Translations under genes and position numbers: made by a program
DNA from: Enterobacter asburiae
GTDB taxonomy: Bacteria > Pseudomonadota > Gammaproteobacteria > Enterobacterales > Enterobacteriaceae
Assembly: GCF_008080435.1 (NCBI RefSeq)
Contig: NZ_VRKN01000014.1
Coordinates: forward strand, 28,827-92,826
Direction: 5' to 3'
DNA: 64,000 nt
Shown: in pieces, positions 50,931 to 61,583 of the stretch
How the letters are laid out: every line of letters starts with the position of its first letter
How positions within the stretch are numbered: the first letter of the stretch is position 1
Notes under the pieces: generated by a model
What the model saw: the letters and a program-made list of their open reading frames with translations, nothing else
What the model was told of the DNA's origin: nothing
The model's database searches: none

Positions 50931-51863
50931 TCACGCACTTTCCTGCAAACTGCGCGCATACATCCGCCCTTCGGCGGCTAATGCGCGCAGGCTCGGATCC
51001 TGCTCTCGGTTACGGGCAAAGACGATCGCGATCAGCTGCTGCATCTGGTACGGCTCCGCCAGCTTCAGGAGCTGCACGGAATTTTCGTACACCTTCTTCA
51101 TTCTGCCTGGCATCAGCGTAAAGCCGACGCCTGCCTGCACCAGGCTCAGCATCGAGAAAATGTCATTAACGCGCGTGACGATTTCCGGCTCGAACCCGGC
51201 GATATGAAACGCTTCCTGAAACCCTGCATACGTGGCAAAACCTTCCGCCAGGGCGACAAATTTCTGGTCTTTATAATCACGGAGATCCGCTGGCCCTCGG
51301 GTATTCAGCGTGGCTGAAGCTGGTGCGGCAAGGAATATGTCGTCATGGAATAGAGGCAGTACTTCGAGGCTGTTACGGTCGATATCGCTTTCGGAGATGG
51401 AGATAAGAATCGCGTCCAGAGAGCCTTCATCCAGCATGTGGAGTAACGTTTCGTTAGAGCCCATCGTCAGGTCCATTTCCAGATCCGGACGGCGCAACTT
51501 CATGCCCATAATTAGACGCGGTACGGTTTCCAGGGTGAGCGAGTAGAGCGTACCGACACGCAGCCGCCCCTGGCCGATTCCGGCAATTTTGCGGGACTCT
51601 TCCAGCCCGCGCTCCATCACCTGCATCACCTCCTGGCAATACTCCAGCAGCGTCCAGGCGGAGGGGAGCGCAATCAGGTTACGCCCTTTGTGGGTAAAGA
51701 GCGGGCAGCGCACGTTCTCTTCCAGCGTGTGCAGCGCGCGGTGCACGCTGACGCCGCTCAGGCCCAGAGTTTCGGCGGTACGCGCGATATTCCCTTTCTC
51801 CATAAATGTCATGAAGATGCTGAGCTTGCGGAACGTGATCTCGCTCGTGATATCGAAACTCAT
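50931..51863 (-). CDS. mdcR: LysR-type regulator MdcR
   Basis: 310-residue transcription factor. The N-terminal winged helix-turn-helix (about 10-70) includes GNIARTAETLGLSGVSVHRALHTLEE; the C-terminal effector-binding domain follows (about 95-300). Its place next to mdcABCDEFGH suggests it senses malonate and activates the operon, as known for MdcR. It faces mdcH and starts 15 bases past the yheS stop on the same strand, so yheS readthrough may contribute to its expression. Confidence 0.92.
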   Translation of the reverse strand: MSFDITSEITFRKLSIFMTFMEKGNIARTAETLGLSGVSVHRALHTLEENVRCPLFTHKGRNLIALPSAWTLLEYCQEVMQVMERGLEESRKIAGIGQGRLRVGTLYSLTLETVPRLIMGMKLRRPDLEMDLTMGSNETLLHMLDEGSLDAILISISESDIDRNSLEVLPLFHDDIFLAAPASATLNTRGPADLRDYKDQKFVALAEGFATYAGFQEAFHIAGFEPEIVTRVNDIFSMLSLVQAGVGFTLMPGRMKKVYENSVQLLKLAEPYQMQQLIAIVFARNREQDPSLRALAAEGRMYARSLQESA

Positions 51864-51878
51864 AGCCCTCCCGGCGTG

Positions 51879-53783
51879 TTATTCAACCTGCAGCATCGCT
51901 TCCAGCTGTTCCTGTGCGTCGAGCCACGCCATTTCGCACTCTTCGAGGCTGGATTTGGTTTTCGCCTGGGTTTGCAGACAGTCGGTCAGCTCCGCTTTGC
52001 GGCTCTGGTCGTACAGCCCGCTGTCGCCGAGCTTCTCTTCAACGGTAGCCAGCGTGGCGTTGAGCTTTTCCATCTCTTTTTCGAGCCGGGTAATCTCTTT
52101 ACGCAGCGGCTGCGTCTGGGTACGCAGCTCCGCTTCACGACGCTTCTGGTCTTTACGCGCCTGCGCGCTGTTGGCGTTCTCTTTCGATGACTCTTCCGGC
52201 TGATTTTCCTGCTTCTGCACGTCCGTCAGCCACTGCTGGTAGTCTTCCAGATCGCCGTCGAACGGTTCGACTTTGCCACCGTGCACTAAATACAGATCGT
52301 CCGTGGTGGAGCGGATCAGGTGACGGTCGTGCGAAACCACAACCAGCGCGCCTTCGAACTCAATCAGCGCTTCGGTCAGCGCCTGGCGCATGTCGAGATC
52401 CAGGTGGTTGGTCGGTTCATCGAGCAGCAGCAGGTTCGGGCGCTGCCAGACGATCAGCGCCAGCACCAGACGGGCTTTTTCGCCGCCGGAGAAGCGCTCG
52501 GTGTTTTCAGTCACCTTATCGCCCTGGAAGCCGAAGCCGCCGAGATAGTCGCGCAGCTTCTGCTCCATCTCCTGCGGTGCCAGACGCGCGAGGTGCTGAA
52601 TCGGCGATTCATCCGCACGTAAAAATTCCAGCTGATGCTGGGCGAAGTAGCCAAGTTTAATGCCCTTCGCCAGGCCGATTTCACCGCTGACCGGGTTAAG
52701 CTCGCCCGCCAGCAGTTTGATCAGCGTTGATTTACCGGCGCCGTTACGCCCAAGCAGACCAATGCGCGAACCCGGCACCAGGTTGAGCTTGATGGAATCG
52801 AGAATAATGCGGTCGGCATAGCCCGCGCTGACCTTCTCCATCTTCAGCAGTGGGTTCGGCAGGCTTTCCGGCTCGCGGAAGTTGAAGTGGAACGGGTTGT
52901 CCACGTGCGCCGGGGCAATCATCTCCATGCGTTCCAGCATCTTGATGCGGCTCTGGGCCTGCTTGGCTTTTGAGGCTTTGGCCTTGAAGCGGTCCACAAA
53001 GCTCTGCAGGTGCGCCACGCGCTGCTGCTGGCTTTCGTACATGGACTGCTGCTGGGCAAGACGCGTCGCGCGCTGGCGCTCGAAGGAGCTGTAGTTGCCG
53101 GTGTACTCGAACATCGTTTGCTGTTCGATATGAATGATTTTATCCACCACCGGGTCAAGGAAGTCGCGGTCGTGGGAGATCAGAATCAGAGTGCCCTGAT
53201 AGCTCTTGAGCCACTTCTCCAGCCAAATAACCGCATCGAGATCGAGGTGGTTGGTCGGTTCATCGAGCAGCAGCAGGTCAGAGCGGCAGATCAGCGCCTG
53301 CGCCAGGTTGAGACGCATGCGCCACCCGCCGGAGAAGTCGCTGACCGGGCGTTCCAGCTGTTCATTGCTGAAGCCCAGGCCGTGCAGCAGGCTGGAGGCG
53401 CGGGAGCGAATGGTCCACGCGTCGATAGCGTCCAGTTTGCCGTGAACGGTGGCGATGGCGTGACCGTCGTTGCGCTCGTTAGCCGAATGAAGTTCCGCCT
53501 CGAGCTTACGGTATTCACGGTCGCCGTCGATAACATAGTCGAGTGCCGGTTCGCTCAGGGCTGGCGTCTCCTGGTTCACCCAGGCGAGCTGCCAGTTCCC
53601 CGGGAAGGTAAAGTTACCGCCATCCGCGCTAATCTCGTTTTTCAGCAGCGCCAGCAGGGTGGATTTACCACAGCCGTTTTTGCCGACCAGACCCACTTTT
53701 TGGCCTGGGTTGATGGTAGCAGTGGCGTTATCCAGCAGGACGCGCACGCCGCGACGAATTTGTAACGAGGAGAAAACAATCAT
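51879..53783 (-). CDS. yheS: ABC-F ATPase YheS
   Basis: 634-residue soluble protein with two ATP-binding cassettes and no membrane domain, expected to act at the ribosome. First cassette: Walker A GKNGCGKST, signature SDFSGGWRMRLNLAQAL, Walker B LLLDEPTNHLD. Second: GRNGAGKST, RFSGGEKARLVLAL and LLLDEPTNHLD. A coiled-coil C-terminal domain (about 540-634) is highly charged. Divergent from kefG. Confidence 0.96.
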   Translation of the reverse strand: MIVFSSLQIRRGVRVLLDNATATINPGQKVGLVGKNGCGKSTLLALLKNEISADGGNFTFPGNWQLAWVNQETPALSEPALDYVIDGDREYRKLEAELHSANERNDGHAIATVHGKLDAIDAWTIRSRASSLLHGLGFSNEQLERPVSDFSGGWRMRLNLAQALICRSDLLLLDEPTNHLDLDAVIWLEKWLKSYQGTLILISHDRDFLDPVVDKIIHIEQQTMFEYTGNYSSFERQRATRLAQQQSMYESQQQRVAHLQSFVDRFKAKASKAKQAQSRIKMLERMEMIAPAHVDNPFHFNFREPESLPNPLLKMEKVSAGYADRIILDSIKLNLVPGSRIGLLGRNGAGKSTLIKLLAGELNPVSGEIGLAKGIKLGYFAQHQLEFLRADESPIQHLARLAPQEMEQKLRDYLGGFGFQGDKVTENTERFSGGEKARLVLALIVWQRPNLLLLDEPTNHLDLDMRQALTEALIEFEGALVVVSHDRHLIRSTTDDLYLVHGGKVEPFDGDLEDYQQWLTDVQKQENQPEESSKENANSAQARKDQKRREAELRTQTQPLRKEITRLEKEMEKLNATLATVEEKLGDSGLYDQSRKAELTDCLQTQAKTKSSLEECEMAWLDAQEQLEAMLQVE

Positions 53784-53918
53784 AGAAGCGCCGTATGTTC
53801 CGACTATGTTAATTTGTCATTATGATAATGTAAGGTGTGGGCCATTTTCCGCACCGGGCCGCCATGGTAGCCCAAAACAGCGACGATACACAAAAACAGA
53901 AACAAGACCGGGAGGGGA

Positions 53919-54473
53919 ATGATGTCTCAGACAGCAAAAGTGCTGCTGCTGTATGCCCATCCGGAATCTCAGGACTCGGTGGCAAACCGGGTGCTGCTTA
54001 AGCCGGCCACACAGCTCAGCAACGTGACGGTGCACGATCTCTACGCGCACTATCCTGATTTCTTTATTGATATCCCTTACGAGCAGGAACTGCTGCGTCA
54101 GCATGACGTGATTGTGTTCCAGCATCCGCTTTATACCTACAGCTGTCCGGCGCTGCTCAAAGAGTGGCTGGACCGCGTGCTGAGCCGGGGGTTCTCCAGC
54201 GGGGTGGGGGGCAACCAGCTGGCGGGAAAGTACTGGCGTAGTGTGATCACGACTGGTGAACCCGAAAGCGCTTACCGTCACGATGGGCTGAATCGTTATC
54301 CGATGAGCGACATCCTGAGGCCTTTCGAGCTGACGGCGGCGATGTGCCGCATGCACTGGATGAGCCCGATTATTGTCTACTGGGCACGGCGTCAGGATCC
54401 GAAAGAGCTGGCAAGCCACGCCAGAGCCTATGGTGAATGGCTGGCGTCACCGATTCCGGCAGGAGGTCGTTAA
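53919..54473 (+). CDS. kefG: KefB ancillary oxidoreductase KefG
   Basis: 184-residue flavodoxin-like quinone oxidoreductase needed for full activity of the KefB potassium efflux system. Flavin/quinone segments [16 protein letters not shown] and [20 protein letters not shown] are intact. Its stop shares one base with the kefB start, so the two are coupled. Confidence 0.97.
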   Translation: MMSQTAKVLLLYAHPESQDSVANRVLLKPATQLSNVTVHDLYAHYPDFFIDIPYEQELLRQHDVIVFQHPLYTYSCPALLKEWLDRVLSRGFSSGVGGNQLAGKYWRSVITTGEPESAYRHDGLNRYPMSDILRPFELTAAMCRMHWMSPIIVYWARRQDPKELASHARAYGEWLASPIPAGGR

Positions 54474-56278
54474 TGGAAGGATCGAATTTGCTCCTCGCCG
54501 GGGTGCTGTTTTTATTTGCGGCCGTCGTCGCGGTGCCGCTTGCTGCACGTATTGGTATCGGTGCGGTGTTGGGTTATCTGCTGGCGGGGATCGCGATTGG
54601 CCCCTGGGGGCTGGGATTCATCAGCGATGTCGATGAGATTCTCCATTTCTCCGAGCTGGGCGTGGTGTTCCTGATGTTCATCATCGGCCTGGAATTGAAT
54701 CCTTCGAAATTGTGGCAACTCCGACGTTCTATCTTTGGCGTGGGCGCCGCGCAGGTGTTGTTCAGCGCTGCGATCCTGGGTGGTCTGTTAATGCTGACCA
54801 ACTTTTCATGGCAGGCGGCGGTGATTGGCGGGATAGGCCTTGCGATGTCGTCGACGGCGATGGCGCTGCAGCTGATGCGCGATAAAGGGATGAATCGCAA
54901 CGAAGCCGGTCAGTTGGGTTTTTCGGTGCTGCTGTTCCAGGATTTGGCAGTGATCCCAGCGCTGGCGCTGGTGCCGCTGCTGGCGGGGTCCGGGGACGAT
55001 CATTTCGACTGGGCAAAAATTGCCATGAAGGTGCTGGCCTTCGCAGGTATGCTGATTGGTGGTCGTTTCCTGTTACGTCCCGTATTCCGCTTTATTGCCG
55101 CGTCGGGCGTTCGCGAAGTGTTTACCGCCGCTACGCTGCTGCTGGTGCTGGGATCGGCGTTGTTTATGGATGCGCTGGGGCTGTCGATGGCGCTCGGGAC
55201 CTTTATCGCCGGGGTGCTGCTGGCGGAGAGTGAGTATCGGCACGAGCTGGAAATTGCCATCGATCCCTTCAAAGGGCTGCTGTTAGGTCTGTTCTTTATT
55301 TCGGTGGGGATGGCGCTCAACCTCGGCGTGCTCTATACCCATCTGCTGTGGGTGGTAGTGAGCGTCGCCATTCTGGTGGCGGTGAAAATGCTGGTGCTGT
55401 ACGTCATGTCACGTATCTACGGGCTGCGCAGTTCGGAACGCATGCAGTTTGCCAGCGTGTTAAGCCAGGGAGGCGAGTTCGCGTTTGTGCTGTTCTCTAC
55501 CGCATCCTCCCAGAAGCTGTTTAAAGACGATCAGATGGCGCTTTTGCTGGTGACGGTTACGCTGTCTATGATGACCACACCACTGCTGATGAAGCTGGTG
55601 GATAAACTGCTGTCGCGCCGCCTGAATCCAGCTGACGATGAAGACGAAGCGCCGTGGGTGGAAGACGACAAGCCGCAGGTAATTGTGGTGGGCTTTGGTC
55701 GTTTCGGACAGGTTATCGGGCGTTTGCTGATGGCGAACAAAATGCGCATTACGGTACTGGAGCGTGATATCAGCGCGGTCATCCTGATGCGCAAATATGG
55801 CTATAAGGTTTATTACGGCGACGCGACCCAACTCGAGCTGCTGCGCTCGGCAGGGGCCGAAGCGGCAGAGTCCATCGTGATTACCTGTAATGATCCGGAA
55901 GATACGATGAAGCTGGTGGAGCTGTGTCAGCAGCATTTCCCGCATCTGCATATTCTGGCGCGTGCGCGGGGACGTGTTGAAGCGCACGAATTGTTGCAGG
56001 CAGGTGTGAAACACTTCTCCCGTGAGACGTTCTCCAGTGCGCTGGAGTTGGGCCGTAAGGCGCTGATCTCGCTCGGGATGCATCCGCATCAGGCGCAGCG
56101 CGCCCAAATGCACTTCCGCCGGCTGGATATGCGGATGTTGCGCGAGCTGATGCCGGTACATACCGATACGGCGCAGATCTCCCGCGTGCGGGAAGCGCGT
56201 CGCGAGCTGGAGGAGATCTTCCAGCGAGAGATGCAACAGGAACGACGCCAGCTTGATGGCTGGGATGAATTTGAATAA
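54473..56278 (+). CDS. kefB: Glutathione-regulated potassium/proton antiporter KefB
   Basis: 601-residue inner-membrane antiporter protecting against electrophiles. The CPA2 transporter domain has about 12-13 TM segments (1-about 380). A cytosolic KTN/RCK domain follows (about 400-520, [19 protein letters not shown]), where glutathione and its adducts act. The ATG at 54473 gives the family length exactly; a longer in-frame start lies in kefG. Confidence 0.97.
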   Translation: MEGSNLLLAGVLFLFAAVVAVPLAARIGIGAVLGYLLAGIAIGPWGLGFISDVDEILHFSELGVVFLMFIIGLELNPSKLWQLRRSIFGVGAAQVLFSAAILGGLLMLTNFSWQAAVIGGIGLAMSSTAMALQLMRDKGMNRNEAGQLGFSVLLFQDLAVIPALALVPLLAGSGDDHFDWAKIAMKVLAFAGMLIGGRFLLRPVFRFIAASGVREVFTAATLLLVLGSALFMDALGLSMALGTFIAGVLLAESEYRHELEIAIDPFKGLLLGLFFISVGMALNLGVLYTHLLWVVVSVAILVAVKMLVLYVMSRIYGLRSSERMQFASVLSQGGEFAFVLFSTASSQKLFKDDQMALLLVTVTLSMMTTPLLMKLVDKLLSRRLNPADDEDEAPWVEDDKPQVIVVGFGRFGQVIGRLLMANKMRITVLERDISAVILMRKYGYKVYYGDATQLELLRSAGAEAAESIVITCNDPEDTMKLVELCQQHFPHLHILARARGRVEAHELLQAGVKHFSRETFSSALELGRKALISLGMHPHQAQRAQMHFRRLDMRMLRELMPVHTDTAQISRVREARRELEEIFQREMQQERRQLDGWDEFE

Positions 56279-56291
56279 AGGGTAACGAAAG

Positions 56292-56492
56292 ATGGCTGTA
56301 CGTAAACGCTTTATTGCGGGTGCAAAATGCCCGACCTGCCAGGCGCAAGATACCCTGGCGATGTGGCGGGAAAATAATATTGATGTTGTTGAGTGTGTTA
56401 AGTGCGGTCACCAGATGCGTGAGGCCGATAAAGAGGCCCGCGATCACGTTCGCAAAGAAGAGCAAGTTATCGGGATTTTTCATCCGGACTAG
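56292..56492 (+). CDS. yheV: Small zinc-ribbon-like protein YheV
   Basis: 66-residue protein of unknown function with two Cys pairs (CPTC at 13-16 and CVKC about 35-38), a pattern fitting one zinc site. It starts 13 bases after kefB with GGGTAACGAAAG before the ATG, so is probably the last gene of kefG-kefB-yheV. Matches E. coli YheV. Confidence 0.93.
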   Translation: MAVRKRFIAGAKCPTCQAQDTLAMWRENNIDVVECVKCGHQMREADKEARDHVRKEEQVIGIFHPD

Positions 56493-56586
56493 CGATATGC
56501 CCTGAGTTTTTTTAAGCTAAAGGGTACACGGGTGCAGATTTCCGCTACAATCTGCGCCAGCAATTTTCCCACGCTCAGGAGATATC

Positions 56587-57177
56587 ATGAAAGTAGCAAA
56601 AGACCTGGTGGTCAGCCTGGCCTATCAGGTACGTACAGAAGACGGTGTGTTGGTTGATGAGTCTCCGGTGAGTGCGCCGCTTGACTACCTGCATGGTCAC
56701 GGTTCCCTGATTTCCGGCCTGGAAACTGCGCTGGAAGGCCACGAAGTTGGCGACAAATTTGACGTTGCTGTAGGCGCGAACGACGCTTACGGTCAGTATG
56801 ACGACAACCTGGTTCAGCGCGTTCCTAAAGACGTGTTCATGGGCGTTGACGAACTGCAGGTTGGCATGCGCTTCCTGGCTGAAACTGACCAGGGGCCGGT
56901 TCCTGTTGAAATCACCGAAGTGGAAGATGACCACGTCGTGGTTGACGGCAACCACATGCTGGCTGGCCAGAACCTGAAATTCAACGTAGAAGTTGTTGCG
57001 ATCCGTGAAGCGACCGAAGAAGAGCTGGCTCATGGCCACGTTCACGGTGCGCACGGTCACGACCATGACCACGATCACGGTCATGACGGCTGCTGCGGTG
57101 GTCACGGCCACGATCACGACCATGGTCACGACCACGGTAAAGGTGGTTGCGGTAACGGCGGCTGCGGTTGCCACTGA
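56587..57177 (+). CDS. slyD: FKBP-type prolyl isomerase and metallochaperone SlyD
   Basis: 196-residue cytosolic isomerase and chaperone that also delivers nickel for hydrogenase assembly. The FKBP domain (1-about 70 and 130-146) is interrupted by the insert-in-flap chaperone domain (about 70-130). The C-terminal tail from about residue 149 is His/Cys/Asp/Gly-rich and binds nickel and other metals. AGGAGA precedes the ATG. Confidence 0.97.
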   Translation: MKVAKDLVVSLAYQVRTEDGVLVDESPVSAPLDYLHGHGSLISGLETALEGHEVGDKFDVAVGANDAYGQYDDNLVQRVPKDVFMGVDELQVGMRFLAETDQGPVPVEITEVEDDHVVVDGNHMLAGQNLKFNVEVVAIREATEEELAHGHVHGAHGHDHDHDHGHDGCCGGHGHDHDHGHDHGKGGCGNGGCGCH

Positions 57178-57195
57178 TTCCGTCATGCGGAAAAT

Positions 57196-57223
57196 AAAAA
57201 AGCGGGATAATCCCGCTTTTTTT
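57196..57223. terminator. Bidirectional terminator between slyD and slyX
   Basis: AAAAAAGCGGGATAATCCCG continued by CTTTTTTT: an eight-base stem flanked by A and T runs, serving both convergent genes. Confidence 0.9.
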
Positions 57224-57228
57224 ACGCC

Positions 57229-57450
57229 TCAATAATGAGGTGGTGGTGTCTCTTCTGACTGGGAGGCAATGTTTGACGGCTGTGTGGCCTTCAGCTTTTC
57301 CGTCAACAGGCGCATATGATCCCGCAGTTTTGCCATTTCGAGCTCATGTGCGGTCACGGTCTGGTTTAGTTCTTCGATGGTGATGTCCTGAAAAGCCAGG
57401 CGGCTTTCCAGCTCAGCCATTCTCGCTTCTATTGCTGTATCCTTCATCAT
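57229..57450 (-). CDS. slyX: Small coiled-coil protein SlyX
   Basis: 73-residue protein of unknown function, mostly a coiled coil ([20 protein letters not shown]), with the conserved end EETPPPHY. Two adjacent ATGs (MMKD) make the exact start uncertain by one codon. It lies opposite slyD, as in E. coli. Confidence 0.94.
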   Translation of the reverse strand: MMKDTAIEARMAELESRLAFQDITIEELNQTVTAHELEMAKLRDHMRLLTEKLKATQPSNIASQSEETPPPHY

Positions 57451-57542
57451 TCACCTCGTTTATTTCAGATTCACCATAATGGCCCAGCGGCGTCGCAGTT
57501 TAACTGAGTTTATCCTTAAGTACAGTCCGCATCCCCTTGGCA

Positions 57543-57571
57543 GGAAACTTATTTAAACAAAAATAGTCTGA
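57543..57571 (+). promoter_or_regulatory. Sigma-E-type promoter of fkpA
   Basis: GGAAACTT, a 16-base spacer and TCTGA fit the sigma-E promoter pattern (GAACTT..TCTGA) about 115 bases upstream of fkpA. fkpA is a known sigma-E gene in E. coli, which supports the assignment. Confidence 0.75.
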
Positions 57572-57685
57572 AAAGTGGCGAGAATTGGAAGTGTCTGTCT
57601 GTAGATTTCTTCCGCAACGTTTTATAGTACGTAACTCATTTACGTTTAACGCTGGGGTGAGAGTCCCCAGGCCCTGGAGATATGG

Positions 57686-58504
57686 ATGAAATCACTGTTT
57701 AAAGTAACGCTGCTGGCGACGACGATGGCTGTTGCGCTGAACGCGCCGCTGTCATTCGCTGCTGATACTGCTGCGAAGCCTGCTGCCACTGCAGACAGCA
57801 AAGCGGCGTTCAAAAATGACGACCAGAAATCCGCCTACGCACTCGGCGCATCTCTGGGTCGTTACATGGAAAACTCTCTGAAAGAACAAGAGAAACTGGG
57901 CATCAAACTGGATAAAGCTCAGCTGATCGCGGGCGTTCAGGACGCATTTGCAGATAAGAGCAAGCTGTCTGATCAGGAAATTGAACAGACTCTGCAGGCG
58001 TTCGAAGCGCGCGTGAAAGGTGCCGCGCAGACTAAGATGGACGCGGACGCTAAAGACAACGAAGCGAAAGGCAAAGCCTACCGCGATACCTTCGCTAAAG
58101 AGAAGGGTGTGAAAACCTCTTCTACTGGCCTGGTGTACAAAGTTGAGAAAGAAGGCACCGGCGATGCGCCTAAAGACAGCGACACCGTCGTTGTTAACTA
58201 CAAAGGTACGCTGATCGACGGTAAAGAGTTCGATAACTCTTACACCCGCGGTGAGCCGCTCTCTTTCCGTCTTGATGGTGTGATCCCTGGCTGGACTGAA
58301 GGCCTGAAAAACATCAAGAAAGGCGGCAAGATCAAGATGGTTATCCCACCGGATCTGGCCTATGGCAAAACCGGCGTTCCGGGTATCCCTGCCAACTCTA
58401 CGCTGGTCTTTGACGTAGAACTGCTGGACATCAAACCGGCACCGAAAGCGGATGCCAAAGCAGACGCACCGGCTGACGATAAAGCCGCTGCTGCTAAGAA
58501 GTAA
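57686..58504 (+). CDS. fkpA: Periplasmic prolyl isomerase and chaperone FkpA
   Basis: 272-residue periplasmic protein. A signal peptide (about 1-25, ending LSFAADT), an N-terminal helical dimerisation domain with chaperone activity (about 30-140), and a C-terminal FKBP domain (about 150-250, VVVNYKGTLIDGKEFDNSYT). The tail is Ala/Lys/Asp-rich. Followed by a strong terminator. Confidence 0.97.
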   Translation: MKSLFKVTLLATTMAVALNAPLSFAADTAAKPAATADSKAAFKNDDQKSAYALGASLGRYMENSLKEQEKLGIKLDKAQLIAGVQDAFADKSKLSDQEIEQTLQAFEARVKGAAQTKMDADAKDNEAKGKAYRDTFAKEKGVKTSSTGLVYKVEKEGTGDAPKDSDTVVVNYKGTLIDGKEFDNSYTRGEPLSFRLDGVIPGWTEGLKNIKKGGKIKMVIPPDLAYGKTGVPGIPANSTLVFDVELLDIKPAPKADAKADAPADDKAAAAKK

Positions 58505-58509
58505 TGTTG

Positions 58510-58544
58510 AAAAAAACCGCCGCCTTTCAGGCGGCGGTTTTTTT
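58510..58544 (+). terminator. fkpA terminator
   Basis: AAACCGCCGCC-TTTCA-GGCGGCGGTTTTTTT forms a strong GC stem with a T-run directly after the fkpA stop. Confidence 0.92.
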
Positions 58545-58670
58545 ATTGTGGGGCAGATATAATTAACACTGGAAAGCGTTAGGCACGCTGTATTAATTTA
58601 GTTGTCCGTGTAGATAATGAGCCTGCCCTGAAAACCTAACGACAGGCTCCTGAAAAGGAGTGTTTTTTTC

Positions 58671-59393
58671 ATGTCCAGGTCGCTTTTAACCAACGAAACC
58701 AGTGAACTTGATTTGCTGGATCAACGTCCCTTCGATCAGACCGACTTCGATATTCTGAAATCCTATGAAGCGGTAGTGGACGGGTTAGCGATGCTCATTG
58801 GCTCCCACTGCGAAATCGTATTGCACTCCCTGCAAGATCTGAAGTGTTCCGCCATCCGTATTGCGAATGGTGAGCATACTGGCCGTAAAATTGGTTCGCC
58901 AATTACCGACCTTGCATTGCGTATGCTGCATGACATGACCGGCGCGGACAGCAGCGTCTCCAAATGCTATTTCACCCGCGCCAAAAGCGGCGTGCTGATG
59001 AAATCAGAAACCATCGCGATTCGAAACCGCGAGCATCGTGTTATTGGGCTGCTGTGCATCAACATGAACCTTGATGTGCCATTCTCGCAAATCATGAGCA
59101 CCTTTATTCCACCAGAAACGCCGGACGTTGGCTCTTCTGTTAACTTCGCCTCCTCCGTTGAGGACCTGGTAACCCAGACGCTTGAGTTCACCATCGAAGA
59201 GGTGAATGCCGATCGCAACGTATCGAACAACGCCAAGAACCGCCAGATTGTGCTTAACCTCTATGAAAAAGGGATTTTTGATATCAAAGATGCCATCAAC
59301 CAGGTGGCCGATCGTCTGAACATCTCCAAGCACACGGTCTATCTCTATATTCGTCAGTTCAAAAGCGGCGATTTCCTGGGGCAAGACAAGTAA
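58671..59393 (+). CDS. yheO: YheO, PAS-like/HTH predicted regulator
   Basis: 240-residue predicted DNA-binding protein. The N-terminal YheO/PAS-like domain (about 25-140) includes [20 protein letters not shown] and [20 protein letters not shown]. The C-terminal helix-turn-helix (about 190-232) includes [28 protein letters not shown] precedes the ATG. The stop shares one base with tusD, so it is the first gene of yheO-tusDCB; its target genes are unknown. Confidence 0.94.
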   Translation: MSRSLLTNETSELDLLDQRPFDQTDFDILKSYEAVVDGLAMLIGSHCEIVLHSLQDLKCSAIRIANGEHTGRKIGSPITDLALRMLHDMTGADSSVSKCYFTRAKSGVLMKSETIAIRNREHRVIGLLCINMNLDVPFSQIMSTFIPPETPDVGSSVNFASSVEDLVTQTLEFTIEEVNADRNVSNNAKNRQIVLNLYEKGIFDIKDAINQVADRLNISKHTVYLYIRQFKSGDFLGQDK

Positions 59394-59779
59394 TGCGTTT
59401 TGCGTTAATGGTGACAGGCCCGGCGTATGGTACTCAGCAAGCCAGTAGCGCACTGCAGTTTGCTCATGCGCTTATTGAGGCCGGACACGAGCTGGTGAGC
59501 GTCTTCTTCTATCGGGAAGGGGTCTATAACGCGAACCAGTTCACGTCACCGGCAAGCGATGAATTCGACCTGGTGCGTGCCTGGCAGACGTTGAACGAAA
59601 AGCAGGGCGTTGAACTGCACATCTGCGTGGCGGCGGCTTTACGCCGTGGCGTGACGGATACAACCGAAGCCGCGCGTCTTGGTTTATCGGGTTCTAACCT
59701 GCAGCCCGGTTTTTCGTTGAGTGGTCTGGGTGCGCTGGCACAGGCGGCATTAACCTGCGACAGAGTGGTGCAATTCTGA
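59393..59779 (+). CDS. tusD: Sulfur transferase subunit TusD
   Basis: 128-residue subunit of the TusBCD complex that relays sulfur from TusA to TusE for 2-thiouridine synthesis in tRNA. The active Cys78 is in [11 protein letters not shown]. One-base overlaps link it with yheO and tusC. Confidence 0.97.
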   Translation: MRFALMVTGPAYGTQQASSALQFAHALIEAGHELVSVFFYREGVYNANQFTSPASDEFDLVRAWQTLNEKQGVELHICVAAALRRGVTDTTEAARLGLSGSNLQPGFSLSGLGALAQAALTCDRVVQF

Positions 59780-60138
59780 TGAAACGTGTCGCGTTTGTTT
59801 TTTCCTCCGCACCGCACGGCAATGCGTCCGGCAGAGAAGGGCTGGATGCGCTGCTCGCGACATCAGCATTGACCGAAGATATCGGTGTCTTCTTTTTGGG
59901 CGACGGCGTATTTCAGCTTCTGGCGGGGCAACAGCCTCAGGCCATTCTGGCGCGTGATTACATCGCGACGTTCAAAGTGTTACCGCTTTACGATATCGAA
60001 ACCTTGTATGTTTGTGCTGACTCTTTGGCCGCGCGCGGTTTAAGCGAGGCAACGCCTTTCGTGCTGGATGTGACAGTCCTGTCTTCTGCTGCCTTGCGCG
60101 AACACCTTTCCCACTACGACACCGTTCTGACTTTCTGA
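59779..60138 (+). CDS. tusC: TusC subunit
   Basis: 119-residue DsrF-like subunit of TusBCD ([20 protein letters not shown]). It shares one base with the tusD stop and carries no relay cysteine, as expected. Confidence 0.96.
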   Translation: MKRVAFVFSSAPHGNASGREGLDALLATSALTEDIGVFFLGDGVFQLLAGQQPQAILARDYIATFKVLPLYDIETLYVCADSLAARGLSEATPFVLDVTVLSSAALREHLSHYDTVLTF

Positions 60139-60145
60139 GGCCGCC

Positions 60146-60433
60146 ATGCTCCATACTCTGAGCCATTCACCGTGGCAATGTGATATCGACGCGTTACTGA
60201 GTATGCTGCGCGAAGGTGATGACCTGCTGCTGATTCAGGATGGCGTGCTTGCCGCACTGGAAGGCAGTCGTTTCGTTGAAATTCTCACGAATGCCCCCAT
60301 AACAGTCTCTGCGCTGAAAGACGATCTGGATGCGCGGGGTCTTTCTGGTCAAATTTCAGCCAAAATTGACGTGGTTGGCTATACTGATTTCGTCAATCTT
60401 ACTGTGACGCACGCCAGTCAAATGAACTGGTGA
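60146..60433 (+). CDS. tusB: TusB subunit
   Basis: 95-residue DsrH-like subunit of TusBCD ([34 protein letters not shown]). It begins seven bases after tusC and completes the complex. The rpsL promoter follows within 25 bases of its stop. Confidence 0.96.
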   Translation: MLHTLSHSPWQCDIDALLSMLREGDDLLLIQDGVLAALEGSRFVEILTNAPITVSALKDDLDARGLSGQISAKIDVVGYTDFVNLTVTHASQMNW

Positions 60434-60454
60434 TCTGAGATCGCTGTATATTTC

Positions 60455-61499
<1,045 letters not shown>

Positions 61500-61583
61500 T
61501 CCCTTCGGAGTATTAGTCACCAGGCGGGCGCTTCAGAGAAGCCGCCCGCTCTGGGTAACTTAACTGAACGCCTAAAGATATAA

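Noticed and set aside
43818..51863. The mdc block as a recently acquired genomic island
   Set aside because: There is no integrase, tRNA gene, direct repeat or insertion sequence at either end, and base composition looks like the surroundings.
57040..57177. Short repeated CATGACCACGATCACGG-like units
   Set aside because: They are His/Asp/Gly codons of the SlyD metal-binding tail, not a CRISPR array or intergenic repeat.
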